This document shows positions 16,132-25,555 of a DNA stretch of 64,000 bases, one piece after another. The position numbers and the translations under genes were made by a program. The stretch is taken from assembly GCA_934675735.1 (NCBI GenBank), contig CAKURR010000007.1:47917-111916 (forward strand), in the 5' to 3' direction. Position 1 is the stretch's first letter, and the number at the start of each line of letters is the position of its first letter. The notes beneath the pieces were generated by a model, which had not been told where the DNA came from, searched no databases, and saw nothing but the letters and a program-made list of their open reading frames with translations. This DNA is from an uncultured Clostridia bacterium. Its GTDB lineage: Bacteria; Bacillota; Clostridia; Christensenellales; Aristaeellaceae.

Positions 16132-17679
16132 TTACATGGGGATGTTGCCGTGCTTTTTGCCGCAGGGCGTCACCTTCGCCCGAAGCATATCCAGCGCGCA
16201 GCGGATACGCCCGCGCGTTTCGCTCGGCAGAATCACGTCGTCGATGAACCCCAGCCGCGCCGCGATGAACGGGTTGCAGAATTTTTCGCTGTATGTTTCC
16301 ATCAGCTCGCGGGTGCGCGCCTGCGGGTCCTCCGCCGACTCGATTTCGCGCTTGTGGAGGATGTTGACCGCGCCCTCCGCGCCCATGACGGCAATTTCGG
16401 CAATCGGCCACGCGTAAACGATATCCGCGCCGATGTTTTTGCTGTTCATCGCGATATACGCGCCGCCGTAGGCCTTGCGCATAATCAGCGTGATTTTTGG
16501 CACGGTTGCCTCCGAATAGGCGTAAAGCAGCTTCGCCCCGTGGCGGATGATGCCCCGATGCTCCTGGTCGCGCCCGGGGAAGAACGCGGGCACATCCACC
16601 AGCGTCAGCAGCGGGATGGAGAAGCAGTCGCAGAAGCGGATGAACCGCGCCAGCTTATCCGAGCTGTCGCAGTCGAGCGAGCCGCCGATGTAGGTCGGTT
16701 GGTTGGCCGCGATGCCGACGACCTCGCCGTCCATCCGCGCCAGGCCGATGACGGCGTTTTTTGCGAAATCCGGCTGAATCTCCAAAAAGCTCTCTTCGTC
16801 GAAAATCGCGCCGATGACCGCGCGCACGTCGTAGGCGCGGCGCAGATTATCCGGCACGATGCGCTCGATTTCATCCGACTTATCTACCGGACGCGGCCCG
16901 GCCGTCGGCGGCGCTTCAAAGCTGTTTTGGGGCAGATAGGTCAGCAGCCGCCGCACGTCGGCAAAGCAGCTTCGCTCATCCGCAAAGGTGAAGTGAGTCA
17001 CGCCGCTCTTCTCGGCATGCACCCGCGCGCCGCCCAGCTCTTCGGGCGTGCTCTCCTCCCCGATGACGGATTGGACGACCTTCGGCCCGGTGATGAACAT
17101 CTTGCCGATATCCTGCACCATGAAGATGAAGTCGCACAGCGCCGGCGCGTAGCATGCGCCGCCCGCGCACGGCCCAACGATGACCGCAATCTGCGGAATG
17201 AGACCGGAGGCGGCGGTGTGGCGCTTGAAGATATCGGCATAGCCGCTCAGCGAGGCCACGCCCTCTTCGATGCGCGCGCCGCCGCTGTCGTTGATGACCA
17301 CGAACGGGCATTTCATGTCGATGGCCATATCCATGATATGGCAGATTTTCTGGGAATGATATTCGCCCAGCGTGCCGCCGATGACCGTGAAATCCTCGGA
17401 AGAGGCGCACACCGTCCGCCCGTTCACCCTGCCGTAGCCGATGACCACGCCGTCGCCCGGCACGCGCCGCTTATCCATGCCGAAATCGTCGATGCGCGAT
17501 TCCACCAGCTCCCCGATTTCCACAAACGTGCCGGGGTCAAACAGCAGCTCCAGCCGCTCCCTGGCGGTCAGCTTGCCCGCGGCGCGCTGTTTCTCCATGC
17601 GCGCCTCGCCGCCGCCGCGTTTGGCCTTTTCCCTCAGTTCCAGCAGCTGTTTTTCCCTCTCCTGCCAAAGCGATGCCAT
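16132..17679 (-). CDS. Acyl-CoA carboxylase/decarboxylase carboxyltransferase subunit (PccB/MmdA type)
   Basis: 515 residues, full length, from ATG 17679 with AAAGGAG upstream. It transfers carboxyl groups between biotin and an acyl-CoA. N-terminal half: DSGGARIEEGVASLSGYADIF (CoA and oxyanion region). C-terminal half: VDVPAFFPGRDQEHRGIIRHGAKLLYAYSEA and RKAYGGAYIAM. Methylmalonyl-CoA decarboxylase alpha and propionyl-CoA carboxylase beta cannot be separated by sequence alone. No biotin carrier, biotin carboxylase or membrane pump gene accompanies it here, so its partners lie elsewhere. Confidence 0.88.
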   Translation of the reverse strand: MASLWQEREKQLLELREKAKRGGGEARMEKQRAAGKLTARERLELLFDPGTFVEIGELVESRIDDFGMDKRRVPGDGVVIGYGRVNGRTVCASSEDFTVIGGTLGEYHSQKICHIMDMAIDMKCPFVVINDSGGARIEEGVASLSGYADIFKRHTAASGLIPQIAVIVGPCAGGACYAPALCDFIFMVQDIGKMFITGPKVVQSVIGEESTPEELGGARVHAEKSGVTHFTFADERSCFADVRRLLTYLPQNSFEAPPTAGPRPVDKSDEIERIVPDNLRRAYDVRAVIGAIFDEESFLEIQPDFAKNAVIGLARMDGEVVGIAANQPTYIGGSLDCDSSDKLARFIRFCDCFSIPLLTLVDVPAFFPGRDQEHRGIIRHGAKLLYAYSEATVPKITLIMRKAYGGAYIAMNSKNIGADIVYAWPIAEIAVMGAEGAVNILHKREIESAEDPQARTRELMETYSEKFCNPFIAARLGFIDDVILPSETRGRIRCALDMLRAKVTPCGKKHGNIPM

Positions 17680-17722
17680 GCGTTCATTCTCCTTTTTGGC
17701 CCGGTCGCCCTATGATACTTGA

Positions 17723-17751
17723 ATTTTATCATTATGAGGTTGAAAAATCAA
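17723..17751 (-). promoter_or_regulatory. Promoter of the carboxyltransferase gene
   Basis: Minus-strand TTGATT, 17-bp spacer, TAAAAT. Confidence 0.6.
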
Positions 17752-17847
17752 TCTTTTCCGTTGTGTTGTATCACCCTTCCCTTTTAAGCGCAGGGCTGAG
17801 GCCCGTATACGCGTTTTTGCTGACAAAATCTTTGTTTAAGCAAATGC

Positions 17848-17876
17848 GGCATGCCGAAGACGCGACTGAAGGAGTT
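17848..17876. repeat. Solitary end of the inverted-repeat element family at 31617
   Basis: The 29 bases ending in GACTGAAGGAGTT resemble the right end of the 183-bp element (31772-31799) at about 23 of 28 positions. No second end is found nearby, so this is a remnant or solo end just upstream of the C69 peptidase promoter. Confidence 0.45.
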
Positions 17877-17885
17877 GCGTTCTCA

Positions 17886-17914
17886 TTGACAGCCGCCTGT
17901 CTCGATGCTACAAT
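17886..17914 (+). promoter_or_regulatory. Promoter of the C69 peptidase gene
   Basis: TTGACA, 17-bp spacer, TACAAT. Confidence 0.8.
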
Positions 17915-17960
17915 AGGCGAGGTTTGCGAATTTACGCATTTTGATTCGGAGGATACGCAT

Positions 17961-19751
17961 ATGGCGAATACGCCCGCGTTCGATTTGGACGCTTTTGGAA
18001 ACAACCCCATGAACTGCATGACCCTCATCGCGGGCAAGACCGCCAGCGCGACGGGCCGTGTGCTGGTCGGCCACAACGAGGATGACGGCGGCCACATCGT
18101 CGTGCGCCACGGCTATGTCGCCCCGCGCGATTGGGCGGCGGGCGCGACGATGCCCGCCGAGGAGGGCTGCGCCGCGATTCCGCAGGCCGCGCACACGCTG
18201 GGCTATTACTGGGTCGAATACCGCAAGGATGTGATGGGCCTTTCCAACGCGGACGGCTTTGTCAACGAATGCGGCGTGGTCATCACCTCCAACAGCATGG
18301 GCACTTCCCGCGAGAGCGCGGAAAACGCCGACTGCGTCAAGGACGGCGGCATCGCCTACAACCTCCGCCGCGCGTTGGCCGAGCGCGCCCACACCGCCCG
18401 CGACGGCGCGCGCATTTTGATGGAGCTGGTGGACGAGTGGGGCTACGCGCCCTCCGGCCGCGCCTACACCATCGCGGATAAGGACGAGGCCTTCATGTTC
18501 CAGCTGGCGCGCGGCCGCCACTACATGGGCGCGCGCGTGCCGGATGACGCCGTCGCCGTCATGCCCAACCACTACAACCTGCACGGCCTGAACGATTATC
18601 CCGAGCAGTTCTACCCTGCGGATATCGTGACCTACGCCATCACCCGCGGCTGGTATACGCCCGCGAAGAACGGCGATTTCGCCGACTTCGATTTCGCCAA
18701 AGCCTATCAGGCGGAGGACGAGTTCTTCGGCCCGCGCAACGTCATGCGCCAGAAAAACGGTCTGCGCATCGCGCTCGACCGCCCGTGGAGCGTCGAAAAG
18801 GAGGGCATGCCCTTCTGCGTCAAGGCCGGCCGCCCCGTGACCCCGCAGATGATGGCCGATATCCTCAGCTCGCATTACGAGGGCACGCGCGACTGCTGCG
18901 CCCACTTCGGCCCGGGTCTCTCCCCGCACGACGCGTCCTCCATCCGCTATATCTGCACCGGCACGACACTGGAAAGCGACCTGTTCATCCTCCGCGACGA
19001 GCCGAAGCTGACCACCGTCATGAGCAGCTTTGGCCGCCCGTGCCAGCTGCCGTATATCGCGCTGCATCCGCTCCTCGCTCAGCCCGAAGCGCTCGACCCG
19101 ATGCCCGACGCGGGCGGCAGGATGGAGGGCCACCTCGCCCCCGAAGCGGGCGCAAGCTGCTGGCGGGATACCCCGTGGTGGCGCCTGCGCGCGTTTGAGA
19201 CGCAGGCCGAGCTGCTTTTCAGCGACACGACCGACGGTCTGCGCGCGCTGCTCGGGCGCATGCTGGCCCAGGGGCTTGAAAGCGACGAGGCGCTCTGCGG
19301 TCAACTCGCCGCGCTGCTCACCGAGGGCCGAGAAGCCGCGGTCCGCGTGCTGGCCGAGCAGGCGGATGACAGCGCCCTGCTCTCCGCGCTGCACACGCTT
19401 GAGGATTACGCCCGCGCGGAGTTTGCGGCCGTGCGGCTCTCCCTGCCGACGACGCTTGCCGCCTGTCCGCAGGAAGGCGAACGCGTGCGCGCAGTTTTCC
19501 ACACGGCGCGCACACCTGTGGAAAACGCGATGATACTTGGCGTGGTGCACACCAACACGAAGCTGGCCTTCGCGCCCGTCATCGCCGGTTCGCTGCAAAG
19601 CATCGGCGGCGACGCCTACGCGGCGGAATTTGACGCGGCGCGTCTGGCTTCCGTCATCGAATACGGCGGGCGCTACATGCTCGCCCTCGGCGGCCGCTTT
19701 GCGGACGGCCATCCCTTCGCGGGACTTGAAATTGCATCGTTTCAAAAGTAA
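17961..19751 (+). CDS. C69 family dipeptidase (PepD-like)
   Basis: 596 residues from ATG 17961 (GGAGG upstream). The enzyme is an N-terminal-nucleophile peptidase. Cys19 in NCMTLIAGKTASATGRVLVGHNEDD aligns with the nucleophile that becomes the mature N terminus in this family, so an 18-residue propeptide is predicted. The C-terminal third is not conserved in short PepD proteins. There is no signal peptide; it acts in the cytoplasm. It is monocistronic, with its own promoter and terminator. Confidence 0.82.
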   Translation: MANTPAFDLDAFGNNPMNCMTLIAGKTASATGRVLVGHNEDDGGHIVVRHGYVAPRDWAAGATMPAEEGCAAIPQAAHTLGYYWVEYRKDVMGLSNADGFVNECGVVITSNSMGTSRESAENADCVKDGGIAYNLRRALAERAHTARDGARILMELVDEWGYAPSGRAYTIADKDEAFMFQLARGRHYMGARVPDDAVAVMPNHYNLHGLNDYPEQFYPADIVTYAITRGWYTPAKNGDFADFDFAKAYQAEDEFFGPRNVMRQKNGLRIALDRPWSVEKEGMPFCVKAGRPVTPQMMADILSSHYEGTRDCCAHFGPGLSPHDASSIRYICTGTTLESDLFILRDEPKLTTVMSSFGRPCQLPYIALHPLLAQPEALDPMPDAGGRMEGHLAPEAGASCWRDTPWWRLRAFETQAELLFSDTTDGLRALLGRMLAQGLESDEALCGQLAALLTEGREAAVRVLAEQADDSALLSALHTLEDYARAEFAAVRLSLPTTLAACPQEGERVRAVFHTARTPVENAMILGVVHTNTKLAFAPVIAGSLQSIGGDAYAAEFDAARLASVIEYGGRYMLALGGRFADGHPFAGLEIASFQK

Positions 19752-19771
19752 TCAAGTTGAATGAAATTCAT

Positions 19772-19808
19772 CGCGCGCCCTTTTCGCTTGAAAAAGGGCG
19801 CGTTTTTT
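19772..19808 (+). terminator. Rho-independent terminator of the C69 peptidase gene
   Basis: CGCGCCCTTTTC pairs with GAAAAAGGGCGCG around GCTT and runs into TTTTTT. Confidence 0.85.
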
Positions 19809-19852
19809 CGTTTTATTCCTTCTATTATTTTTACACTCAGCCGGTCAGTGCG

Positions 19853-19881
19853 TTGACATTTCATTTCAAATTCCTTATAAT
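19853..19881 (+). promoter_or_regulatory. Promoter of the peptide importer operon
   Basis: Consensus TTGACA, 17-bp spacer, TATAAT; the SD of the first gene is about 55 bp downstream. Confidence 0.85.
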
Positions 19882-19949
19882 GGACTTTGCATTTTATGAA
19901 CGTCAATCGTGCATAAATCGCGAATTTATTCCATATCGGGAGGAAGATT

Positions 19950-21536
19950 ATGAAAAAGTCTGTCTTGGCGCTTGCTCTTGCGGCACTGATGCTCCTCGGA
20001 TGCGCGGCCGCTTTCGCCGACGGCGACAACGTTCTGCGCGTCTATACCGACCGCGTTTTCCGCTCCTTCAATCAGGTGACGGGCTCGGATACGAACCTGA
20101 TGGACGTCATCGGCTCGGTTTCCGAGGGTCTGGTTCGTCTGGATGAGAACCACAACCCCCAGCCCGCGCTGGCGGAGAGCTATACCATTTCCGACGACGG
20201 CCTGACCTATACCTTCACCCTGCGCGACGGGCTGGTGTGGAGCAACGGCACGCCGCTGACCGCGAAGGATTTTGAGTTCAGCTGGCTGCTGGAAATCAGC
20301 GATTCCGATAATAACGGCTACGCCAACATCATCGCCCCGTTCATCAAAAACGGTGTGGCGTATCTGAACGGTGAGGTCGATGCGAGCGAGGTCGGCATCA
20401 AGGCCGTGGACGACAAGACCTTCGTCGTCACGCTGTCCTCCCCGACTTCCTTCTTTGACCGCCTGCTGACGCTGTGCTGCCTGTTCCCGCTCAACGAGGA
20501 ATTTTACAACGAGCAGGGCGACGCGTTCGCCACGAGCGCGGATCACCTGCTCTACTGCGGCCCGTTCGTCGCCACCGGCTTGGATGTGGGCGTGGGCGCG
20601 ACCCTCGTGAAGAACGACAAGTATTGGGATGCCGAGAACGTGAAGCTCGACGGCGTCGATTACAAGGTCATCACCGATTCCTCCGCCGCGCTGAACGCGT
20701 ATGAGGCGGGCGAAATCGACCGCGTGAATCTGGCCTCCACGGATGTGCTCATTTATCAGGCCGATCCGGAGTTCGGCTCTTATTCCGACTTCCGCAACTA
20801 CTACATGCAGTTTGACTACACCAACGAAAACATCAACGCCAAGATGCGTCAGGCCATCAGCATGGCGATTGACCGCGAGACGCTGGTCAACGACATCCTC
20901 ATGACGGGCGCGGTTGTCGCGGGCGGCGTCGTCTCTCAGGGCATCCACGGCACGGACGAGCAGACCTTCCGCGAGGTTGCGGGCGACTTCTCCTACTATG
21001 ATCCGGAACAGGCCAAGGCGCTCTGGGATGAGGGCGTGGCCGAGCTGGGCAAGGCGCCTTCCTCTCTGACCCTGCTGACCGCCGAAGGCACCGACTTTGA
21101 CGACATGAGCGTGTTCATTCAGGATCAGCTGCGCACCGTGCTGGGCCTTGACGTAACCATCAAGTCCATGACGCAGAAGGCGCGCAACGAAGTCATGAAG
21201 ACCGCCCACTTCGACATGGCGCTCTCCGCCTGGGGCGCGGATTACGACGACGCGATGACCTTCCTCGACCTGTGGACGAGCGACAGCGGCTACCGCGGCT
21301 ACTACGCCAAGCCGGAATATGTGGCGCTCATCGACCAAATCCGCACGGAGACGGACAGCGCCAAGCGTCTTGAGCTGATGGTGGAAGCCGAAAAGATGCT
21401 CGTCGCCGACGACTGCGTCGTGACCGGCATCTACGACCGCGGCTACTCTTACCTCCAGCGCGACTACGTGAAGGGCTTCCTTGTCCATCCGGTCGGCCAG
21501 AAGAACGAGTTCAAGTACGTTTCCATCGAAAAGTAA
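19950..21536 (+). CDS. Peptide ABC importer substrate-binding lipoprotein (OppA/DppA family)
   Basis: 528 residues with GGGAGGA upstream. The N terminus MKKSVLALALAALMLLGCAAA is a lipoprotein signal with lipobox LLGC (Cys18), which would anchor it on the outer face of the membrane. The body is an SBP_bac_5 domain (EGLVRLDENHNPQPALAESYTISDDG; YTFTLRDGLVWSNGTPLTAKDFEFSW). It is followed by both permeases and both ATPases in the standard order, so the importer is complete. Peptide specificity is not predictable. Confidence 0.9.
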   Translation: MKKSVLALALAALMLLGCAAAFADGDNVLRVYTDRVFRSFNQVTGSDTNLMDVIGSVSEGLVRLDENHNPQPALAESYTISDDGLTYTFTLRDGLVWSNGTPLTAKDFEFSWLLEISDSDNNGYANIIAPFIKNGVAYLNGEVDASEVGIKAVDDKTFVVTLSSPTSFFDRLLTLCCLFPLNEEFYNEQGDAFATSADHLLYCGPFVATGLDVGVGATLVKNDKYWDAENVKLDGVDYKVITDSSAALNAYEAGEIDRVNLASTDVLIYQADPEFGSYSDFRNYYMQFDYTNENINAKMRQAISMAIDRETLVNDILMTGAVVAGGVVSQGIHGTDEQTFREVAGDFSYYDPEQAKALWDEGVAELGKAPSSLTLLTAEGTDFDDMSVFIQDQLRTVLGLDVTIKSMTQKARNEVMKTAHFDMALSAWGADYDDAMTFLDLWTSDSGYRGYYAKPEYVALIDQIRTETDSAKRLELMVEAEKMLVADDCVVTGIYDRGYSYLQRDYVKGFLVHPVGQKNEFKYVSIEK

Positions 21537-21558
21537 TCCCTTCCACCGCAATTTCTTT

Positions 21559-21602
21559 CGGGGCGGCAGATAAGCGTGCAGCTTTCAGGCCGCCCCGTTC
21601 TT
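21559..21602 (+). terminator. Possible attenuating terminator between binding protein and permease
   Basis: CGGGGCGGC pairs with GCCGCCCCG across a 20-base loop, followed by TTCTTT. It could lower expression of the downstream genes relative to the binding protein. Confidence 0.45.
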
Positions 21603-21709
21603 TACTGCTCGGAAAACATTGGGGCTTTGCGATAAAGGGAAAAACCTTGTCGGGGCGCGCGTCCGTCCTTCATTTTGATAATACGTTATAACAGGAGAGG
21701 AGTGGGGCT

Positions 21710-22651
21710 ATGGCCAAGTACATCGGCAAGCGTCTGCTGTATATGGCGTTCACGCTGCTGGTCATCATTGTGCTGACCTTTACCCTGATGAAAATTCTGC
21801 CCGGCTCGCCTTTCGACGCGGAGCGCTTTGAAAAGCTCACGCCGGAACAGCAGGCGACCACATTGGCCCGATACGGGCTGGATAAGCCGATTTACGAGCA
21901 ATTCTTCATCTATCTCGGCAACATCCTCCGCGGCGATTTGGGCACGTCGTTTTACTACACCAACATGTCGGTGACGACGGTTATCGCCTCCCGTCTCGGG
22001 CCGTCGATGCTCATCGGCGCGCAGGCGATTCTCATCGGCCTGACCATCGGCTTGATTCTGGGCATTGTGGCCGCGTGTCGTCACAATGGCGTGATTGACA
22101 ACGTCTCGATGGTCATCGCAGTGCTGGGCATTTCCGTGCCGAACTTCGTCGCCGCGGCGCTGCTGCAATATTACGTCGGCTTAAAGCTGGGCTGGCTGCC
22201 CGTCGGCTTCTGGAAGAGCTGGTCGTGCTCGGTGCTGCCCTCCATCGCCCTGTGCTTCCAGCCGATGGCGACGGCGGCGCGCTTCATCCGCGCGGAGACG
22301 CTCGACGTGCTCCAGCAGGATTACATCGTCACCGCCCGCTCGAAGGGCATGAAGCAGTCGCGCCTGCTGCTCAAGCACACGCTGCGCAACTCCATCATCC
22401 CCGTCATCACGATTATGGGCTCGATGGTCGTCAGCCTGCTGACCGGCTCACTGGCGGTGGAGAGCATCTTCTCCATCCCGGGTATCGGCGGCCTGTTCAC
22501 CGAATCCGTCAAAAATAACGATTACAACGTTATCATGGGTCTGACGATATTTTACAGCGCGTTTTACATGATTGCCATCCTCGTGGTGGACGTGGCGTAC
22601 AGCATGATTGACCCGAGAATCCGCATTGCCGCGGGCAAAGGAGGCGAATAA
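21710..22651 (+). CDS. Peptide ABC importer permease (OppB/DppB type)
   Basis: 313 residues with GGAGAGGAG upstream. The N-terminal OppB_TM segment (KRLLYMAFTLLVIIVLTFTLMKILPGSPF) precedes six membrane spans; the ATPase-coupling loop reads YIVTARSKGMKQSRLLLKHTLRN. It pairs with the OppC-type subunit encoded next. Confidence 0.92.
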   Translation: MAKYIGKRLLYMAFTLLVIIVLTFTLMKILPGSPFDAERFEKLTPEQQATTLARYGLDKPIYEQFFIYLGNILRGDLGTSFYYTNMSVTTVIASRLGPSMLIGAQAILIGLTIGLILGIVAACRHNGVIDNVSMVIAVLGISVPNFVAAALLQYYVGLKLGWLPVGFWKSWSCSVLPSIALCFQPMATAARFIRAETLDVLQQDYIVTARSKGMKQSRLLLKHTLRNSIIPVITIMGSMVVSLLTGSLAVESIFSIPGIGGLFTESVKNNDYNVIMGLTIFYSAFYMIAILVVDVAYSMIDPRIRIAAGKGGE

Positions 22652-22652
22652 C

Positions 22653-23585
22653 ATGGCCGAAATCAGAAACGACGATATCCCCGAGGAGCTGTTTGCCCCC
22701 GTCGATATGGATAAAGCCTCGCAGGAGCACATCGCCCGCGCGCATTCCTCCGCCATGCACGACGGCTGGGTTCGCCTGCGCAAGAACAAGGCGGCGGTGC
22801 TCTGCTTCGTCATCATCGTGCTCATCGCGCTGATGGCCATTTTCGCGCCCGTCTTCTCCCCCTACGCGTATTACGAAACCAACTACAAGGCCAAGCTCCA
22901 GGCGCCCTCGTGGGAGCACCCCTTCGGCACGGATTTGTTCGGCCGCGACCAGTGGGTGCGCATCTGGTACGGCACGCGCATCTCGCTGCTCATCGGCCTG
23001 GCCGCCGCGCTGATTAACCTCGTCATCGGCGTGTTCTACGGCGCGATTTCGGCCATCATGGGCGGGCGCGTGGACGCGGTGATGCAGCGCATCATCGAGG
23101 TTCTGGTCGGCATTCCGAACCTGATTATCGTCATCCTGTTCATGATGGTGCTGCCTTCGGGCGTGGGCACGATTATCCTGTCCCTGTGCATCACGGGCTG
23201 GGTGAACATGGCCCGCCTTGTGCGCGCCCAGATTCTCAAGCTCAAAAATCAGGAGTTTGTGCTGGCCGCGCGCCTGCTGGGCACGAGCACCCGCAAGATT
23301 ATCACCAAGCATCTCATCCCCAACACCATCAGCGTCATCGTCATTCAGGTGATGTTCGCCATCCCGTCCGCCATCTTCACCGAGGCGTTCCTCAGCTTCA
23401 TCGGCGTGGGTCTTTCCGAGCCGAAGGCCAGTCTGGGCGTGCTCATCAACAACGGCTACTCCGCGCTGCGCGCCGCGCCGTTCCTGCTGATTTACCCCGC
23501 CATCGCCATCGTGCTCATTATGGTCTGCTTCAGCATTCTGGGCGACGGTCTGCGCGACGCGTTCGACCCGCGCATGAAGCGCTGA
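22653..23585 (+). CDS. Peptide ABC importer permease (OppC/DppC type)
   Basis: 310 residues from ATG 22653, preceded by AAAGGAGG; a TTG-type extension to 22608 overlaps the previous gene and is rejected. OppC_N region with first span (KAAVLCFVIIVLIALMAIFAPVF), then BPD_transp_1 with the coupling loop EFVLAARLLGTSTRKIITKHLIPN. Confidence 0.92.
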   Translation: MAEIRNDDIPEELFAPVDMDKASQEHIARAHSSAMHDGWVRLRKNKAAVLCFVIIVLIALMAIFAPVFSPYAYYETNYKAKLQAPSWEHPFGTDLFGRDQWVRIWYGTRISLLIGLAAALINLVIGVFYGAISAIMGGRVDAVMQRIIEVLVGIPNLIIVILFMMVLPSGVGTIILSLCITGWVNMARLVRAQILKLKNQEFVLAARLLGTSTRKIITKHLIPNTISVIVIQVMFAIPSAIFTEAFLSFIGVGLSEPKASLGVLINNGYSALRAAPFLLIYPAIAIVLIMVCFSILGDGLRDAFDPRMKR

Positions 23586-23602
23586 GAAAGGAGACGGCAA
23601 TC

Positions 23603-24592
23603 ATGAGCAAAACACTGCTTGAAGTCAGGGATATGCACGTTTCCATCCACACCGACAGCGGCGTGGTGCAGGCCGTTCGCGGCGTGAGTTTTGACCTGCG
23701 CGAGGGCGAAACACTGGCCATCGTCGGCGAATCCGGCTCGGGCAAATCCGTGACGAACAAGGCCATCATGGGCCTGCTGCCCCCGGGCGGCAAAATCGAT
23801 TCCGGCGAGGTTATCCTCAACGGGCGCAACATCGCCAACCTGCCCGAAAAGGAGCTGCTGAAAATCCGCGGCGCGGAAATCTCCATGATTTTCCAAGACC
23901 CGCTGACCTCCCTCAACCCGACGATGACCGTCGGCAAACAGATTACCGAAATGCTGCTGCTCCATAAGCCGGGCATGACCAAGGAGCAGCGCCGTGAGCG
24001 CGCCATCGACCTGCTGGGCATGGTCGGCATCCCCAACCCCGCCGAGCGCTTTGACCAGTATCCGCACCAGTTCTCCGGCGGCATGCGCCAGCGCGTGATG
24101 ATTTCCATCGCGCTGGCCTGCGAGCCGCAGATTCTGATTGCGGATGAGCCGACCACCGCGCTGGATGTGACCATTCAGGCGCAGATTCTCGACCTGATGA
24201 AGGATTTGCAGAAGAAAATCAACACCTCCATCATCATCATCACCCATAACATGGGCGTTGTCGCCTCCGTGGCCGACCGCGTGGTCGTCATGTACGGCGG
24301 AAAATTCTGCGAAACCGGTTCGCTGGATGAAATCTTCTACGACATGAAGCACCCCTACACCAAAGGCCTGATGGATTCCATCCCGAACCTCAAAAAGAAC
24401 GAGCAGGAGCTGTATTCCATCCCCGGCACGCCGCCCGACCTGCTGCTGCCCCCGCGCGGCTGCCCGTTCGCGGCGCGCTGCGGCAAATGCATGAAGGTCT
24501 GCCACGAGTATCCCGCGCCGGAATTTGATTTCAGCGACACGCACAGGGCCTACTGCTGGTTGTATGACCGGCGCGCAAAGGGGGCGATTTGA
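23603..24592 (+). CDS. Peptide ABC importer ATPase (OppD/DppD type)
   Basis: 329 residues from ATG 23603 (AAAGGAG upstream). Walker A GESGSGKS at 42-49, signature FSGGMRQRV, Walker B LIADEPTTALD. The C-terminal oligo_HPY extension has a Cys-rich GCPFAARCGKCMKVC, a site that binds an iron-sulfur cluster in some relatives. It forms the ATPase heterodimer with the next gene product. Confidence 0.93.
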   Translation: MSKTLLEVRDMHVSIHTDSGVVQAVRGVSFDLREGETLAIVGESGSGKSVTNKAIMGLLPPGGKIDSGEVILNGRNIANLPEKELLKIRGAEISMIFQDPLTSLNPTMTVGKQITEMLLLHKPGMTKEQRRERAIDLLGMVGIPNPAERFDQYPHQFSGGMRQRVMISIALACEPQILIADEPTTALDVTIQAQILDLMKDLQKKINTSIIIITHNMGVVASVADRVVVMYGGKFCETGSLDEIFYDMKHPYTKGLMDSIPNLKKNEQELYSIPGTPPDLLLPPRGCPFAARCGKCMKVCHEYPAPEFDFSDTHRAYCWLYDRRAKGAI

Positions 24593-25551
24593 TGGCCGAG
24601 GAACTTGTTCGCATTGAAAATCTCGCCCGCCATTTCTCCGTGGGCAAAAATCAGCTGCTCAAGGCGGTGGACGGCGTATCCTTCGCCATTCACCGCGGCG
24701 AGACGTTCGGCCTCGTCGGCGAAAGCGGCTGCGGCAAGAGCACGCTCGGCCGCACGATTATCGGGCTGTATCCCCCGACGCAGGGCCGCGTGCTCTTTGA
24801 CGGCGTGGAGGTCTCCGCCCATCACAGCGCCGGAGAGGCCGCGATGCTCTCCCGCCGCATGCAGATGATTTTCCAAGACCCGTATACCTCGCTCAACCCG
24901 CGCATGAAGGTGATGGATATCGTCGCCGAGGGCATCGATAACCACCGCCTCGCCAAAAACAGCGCTGAGCGCACCCGCATGGTCGTCGAGCTGCTGCAAA
25001 GCGTCGGATTGGATGAGGAACACGCCAACCGCTATCCGCACGAGTTTTCCGGCGGCCAGCGCCAGCGCGTCGGCATTGCCCGCGCCCTGTCCGTCAATCC
25101 GGATTTCATCATCGCGGACGAGCCGATTTCCGCGCTGGACGTCTCCATTCAGGCACAGGTCATCAACCTGCTGAAATCACTGCAAAAGTCGCGCAACCTG
25201 ACCTACCTGTTCATCGCGCATGACCTCTCCATGGTCAAGCATATCAGCGACCGCATCGGCGTGATGTATCTGGGCAATCTGGTCGAGCTGGCCACCAGCG
25301 ACGAGCTGTTCGCCAACCCGCTGCATCCCTATACGCAGGCGCTGCTCTCCGCCATCCCGATTCCCGACCCGAAGGTCGAGCGGAAGCGCGAGCGCATCGT
25401 GCTTCAGGGCAGCGTCAAGAGCCCGATTAACCTGCCGGATAACTGCCGCTTCTGCACGCGCTGCAACCGCTGCACCGCCGAATGCGAAATGGCCGTGCCG
25501 CCGCTTCGCGAGGTGAAGCCGGGCCACTTCGTCGCCTGCGCGAGGGTGTAA
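24592..25551 (+). CDS. Peptide ABC importer ATPase (OppF/DppF type)
   Basis: 319 residues from ATG 24592, whose A is the last base of the previous stop (TGATG); a TTG one codon earlier is less likely. Walker A GESGCGKS at 43-50, signature FSGGQRQRV, Walker B IIADEPISALD, and a C-terminal NCRFCTRCNRCTAEC cluster matching the one in the partner. It is the last gene of the importer operon. Confidence 0.93.
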   Translation: MAEELVRIENLARHFSVGKNQLLKAVDGVSFAIHRGETFGLVGESGCGKSTLGRTIIGLYPPTQGRVLFDGVEVSAHHSAGEAAMLSRRMQMIFQDPYTSLNPRMKVMDIVAEGIDNHRLAKNSAERTRMVVELLQSVGLDEEHANRYPHEFSGGQRQRVGIARALSVNPDFIIADEPISALDVSIQAQVINLLKSLQKSRNLTYLFIAHDLSMVKHISDRIGVMYLGNLVELATSDELFANPLHPYTQALLSAIPIPDPKVERKRERIVLQGSVKSPINLPDNCRFCTRCNRCTAECEMAVPPLREVKPGHFVACARV

Positions 25552-25555
25552 CCGC

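Noticed and set aside
17883..19745. 620-codon open frame on the minus strand
   Set aside because: Antisense to the C69 peptidase, whose promoter, SD and terminator are all on the plus strand.
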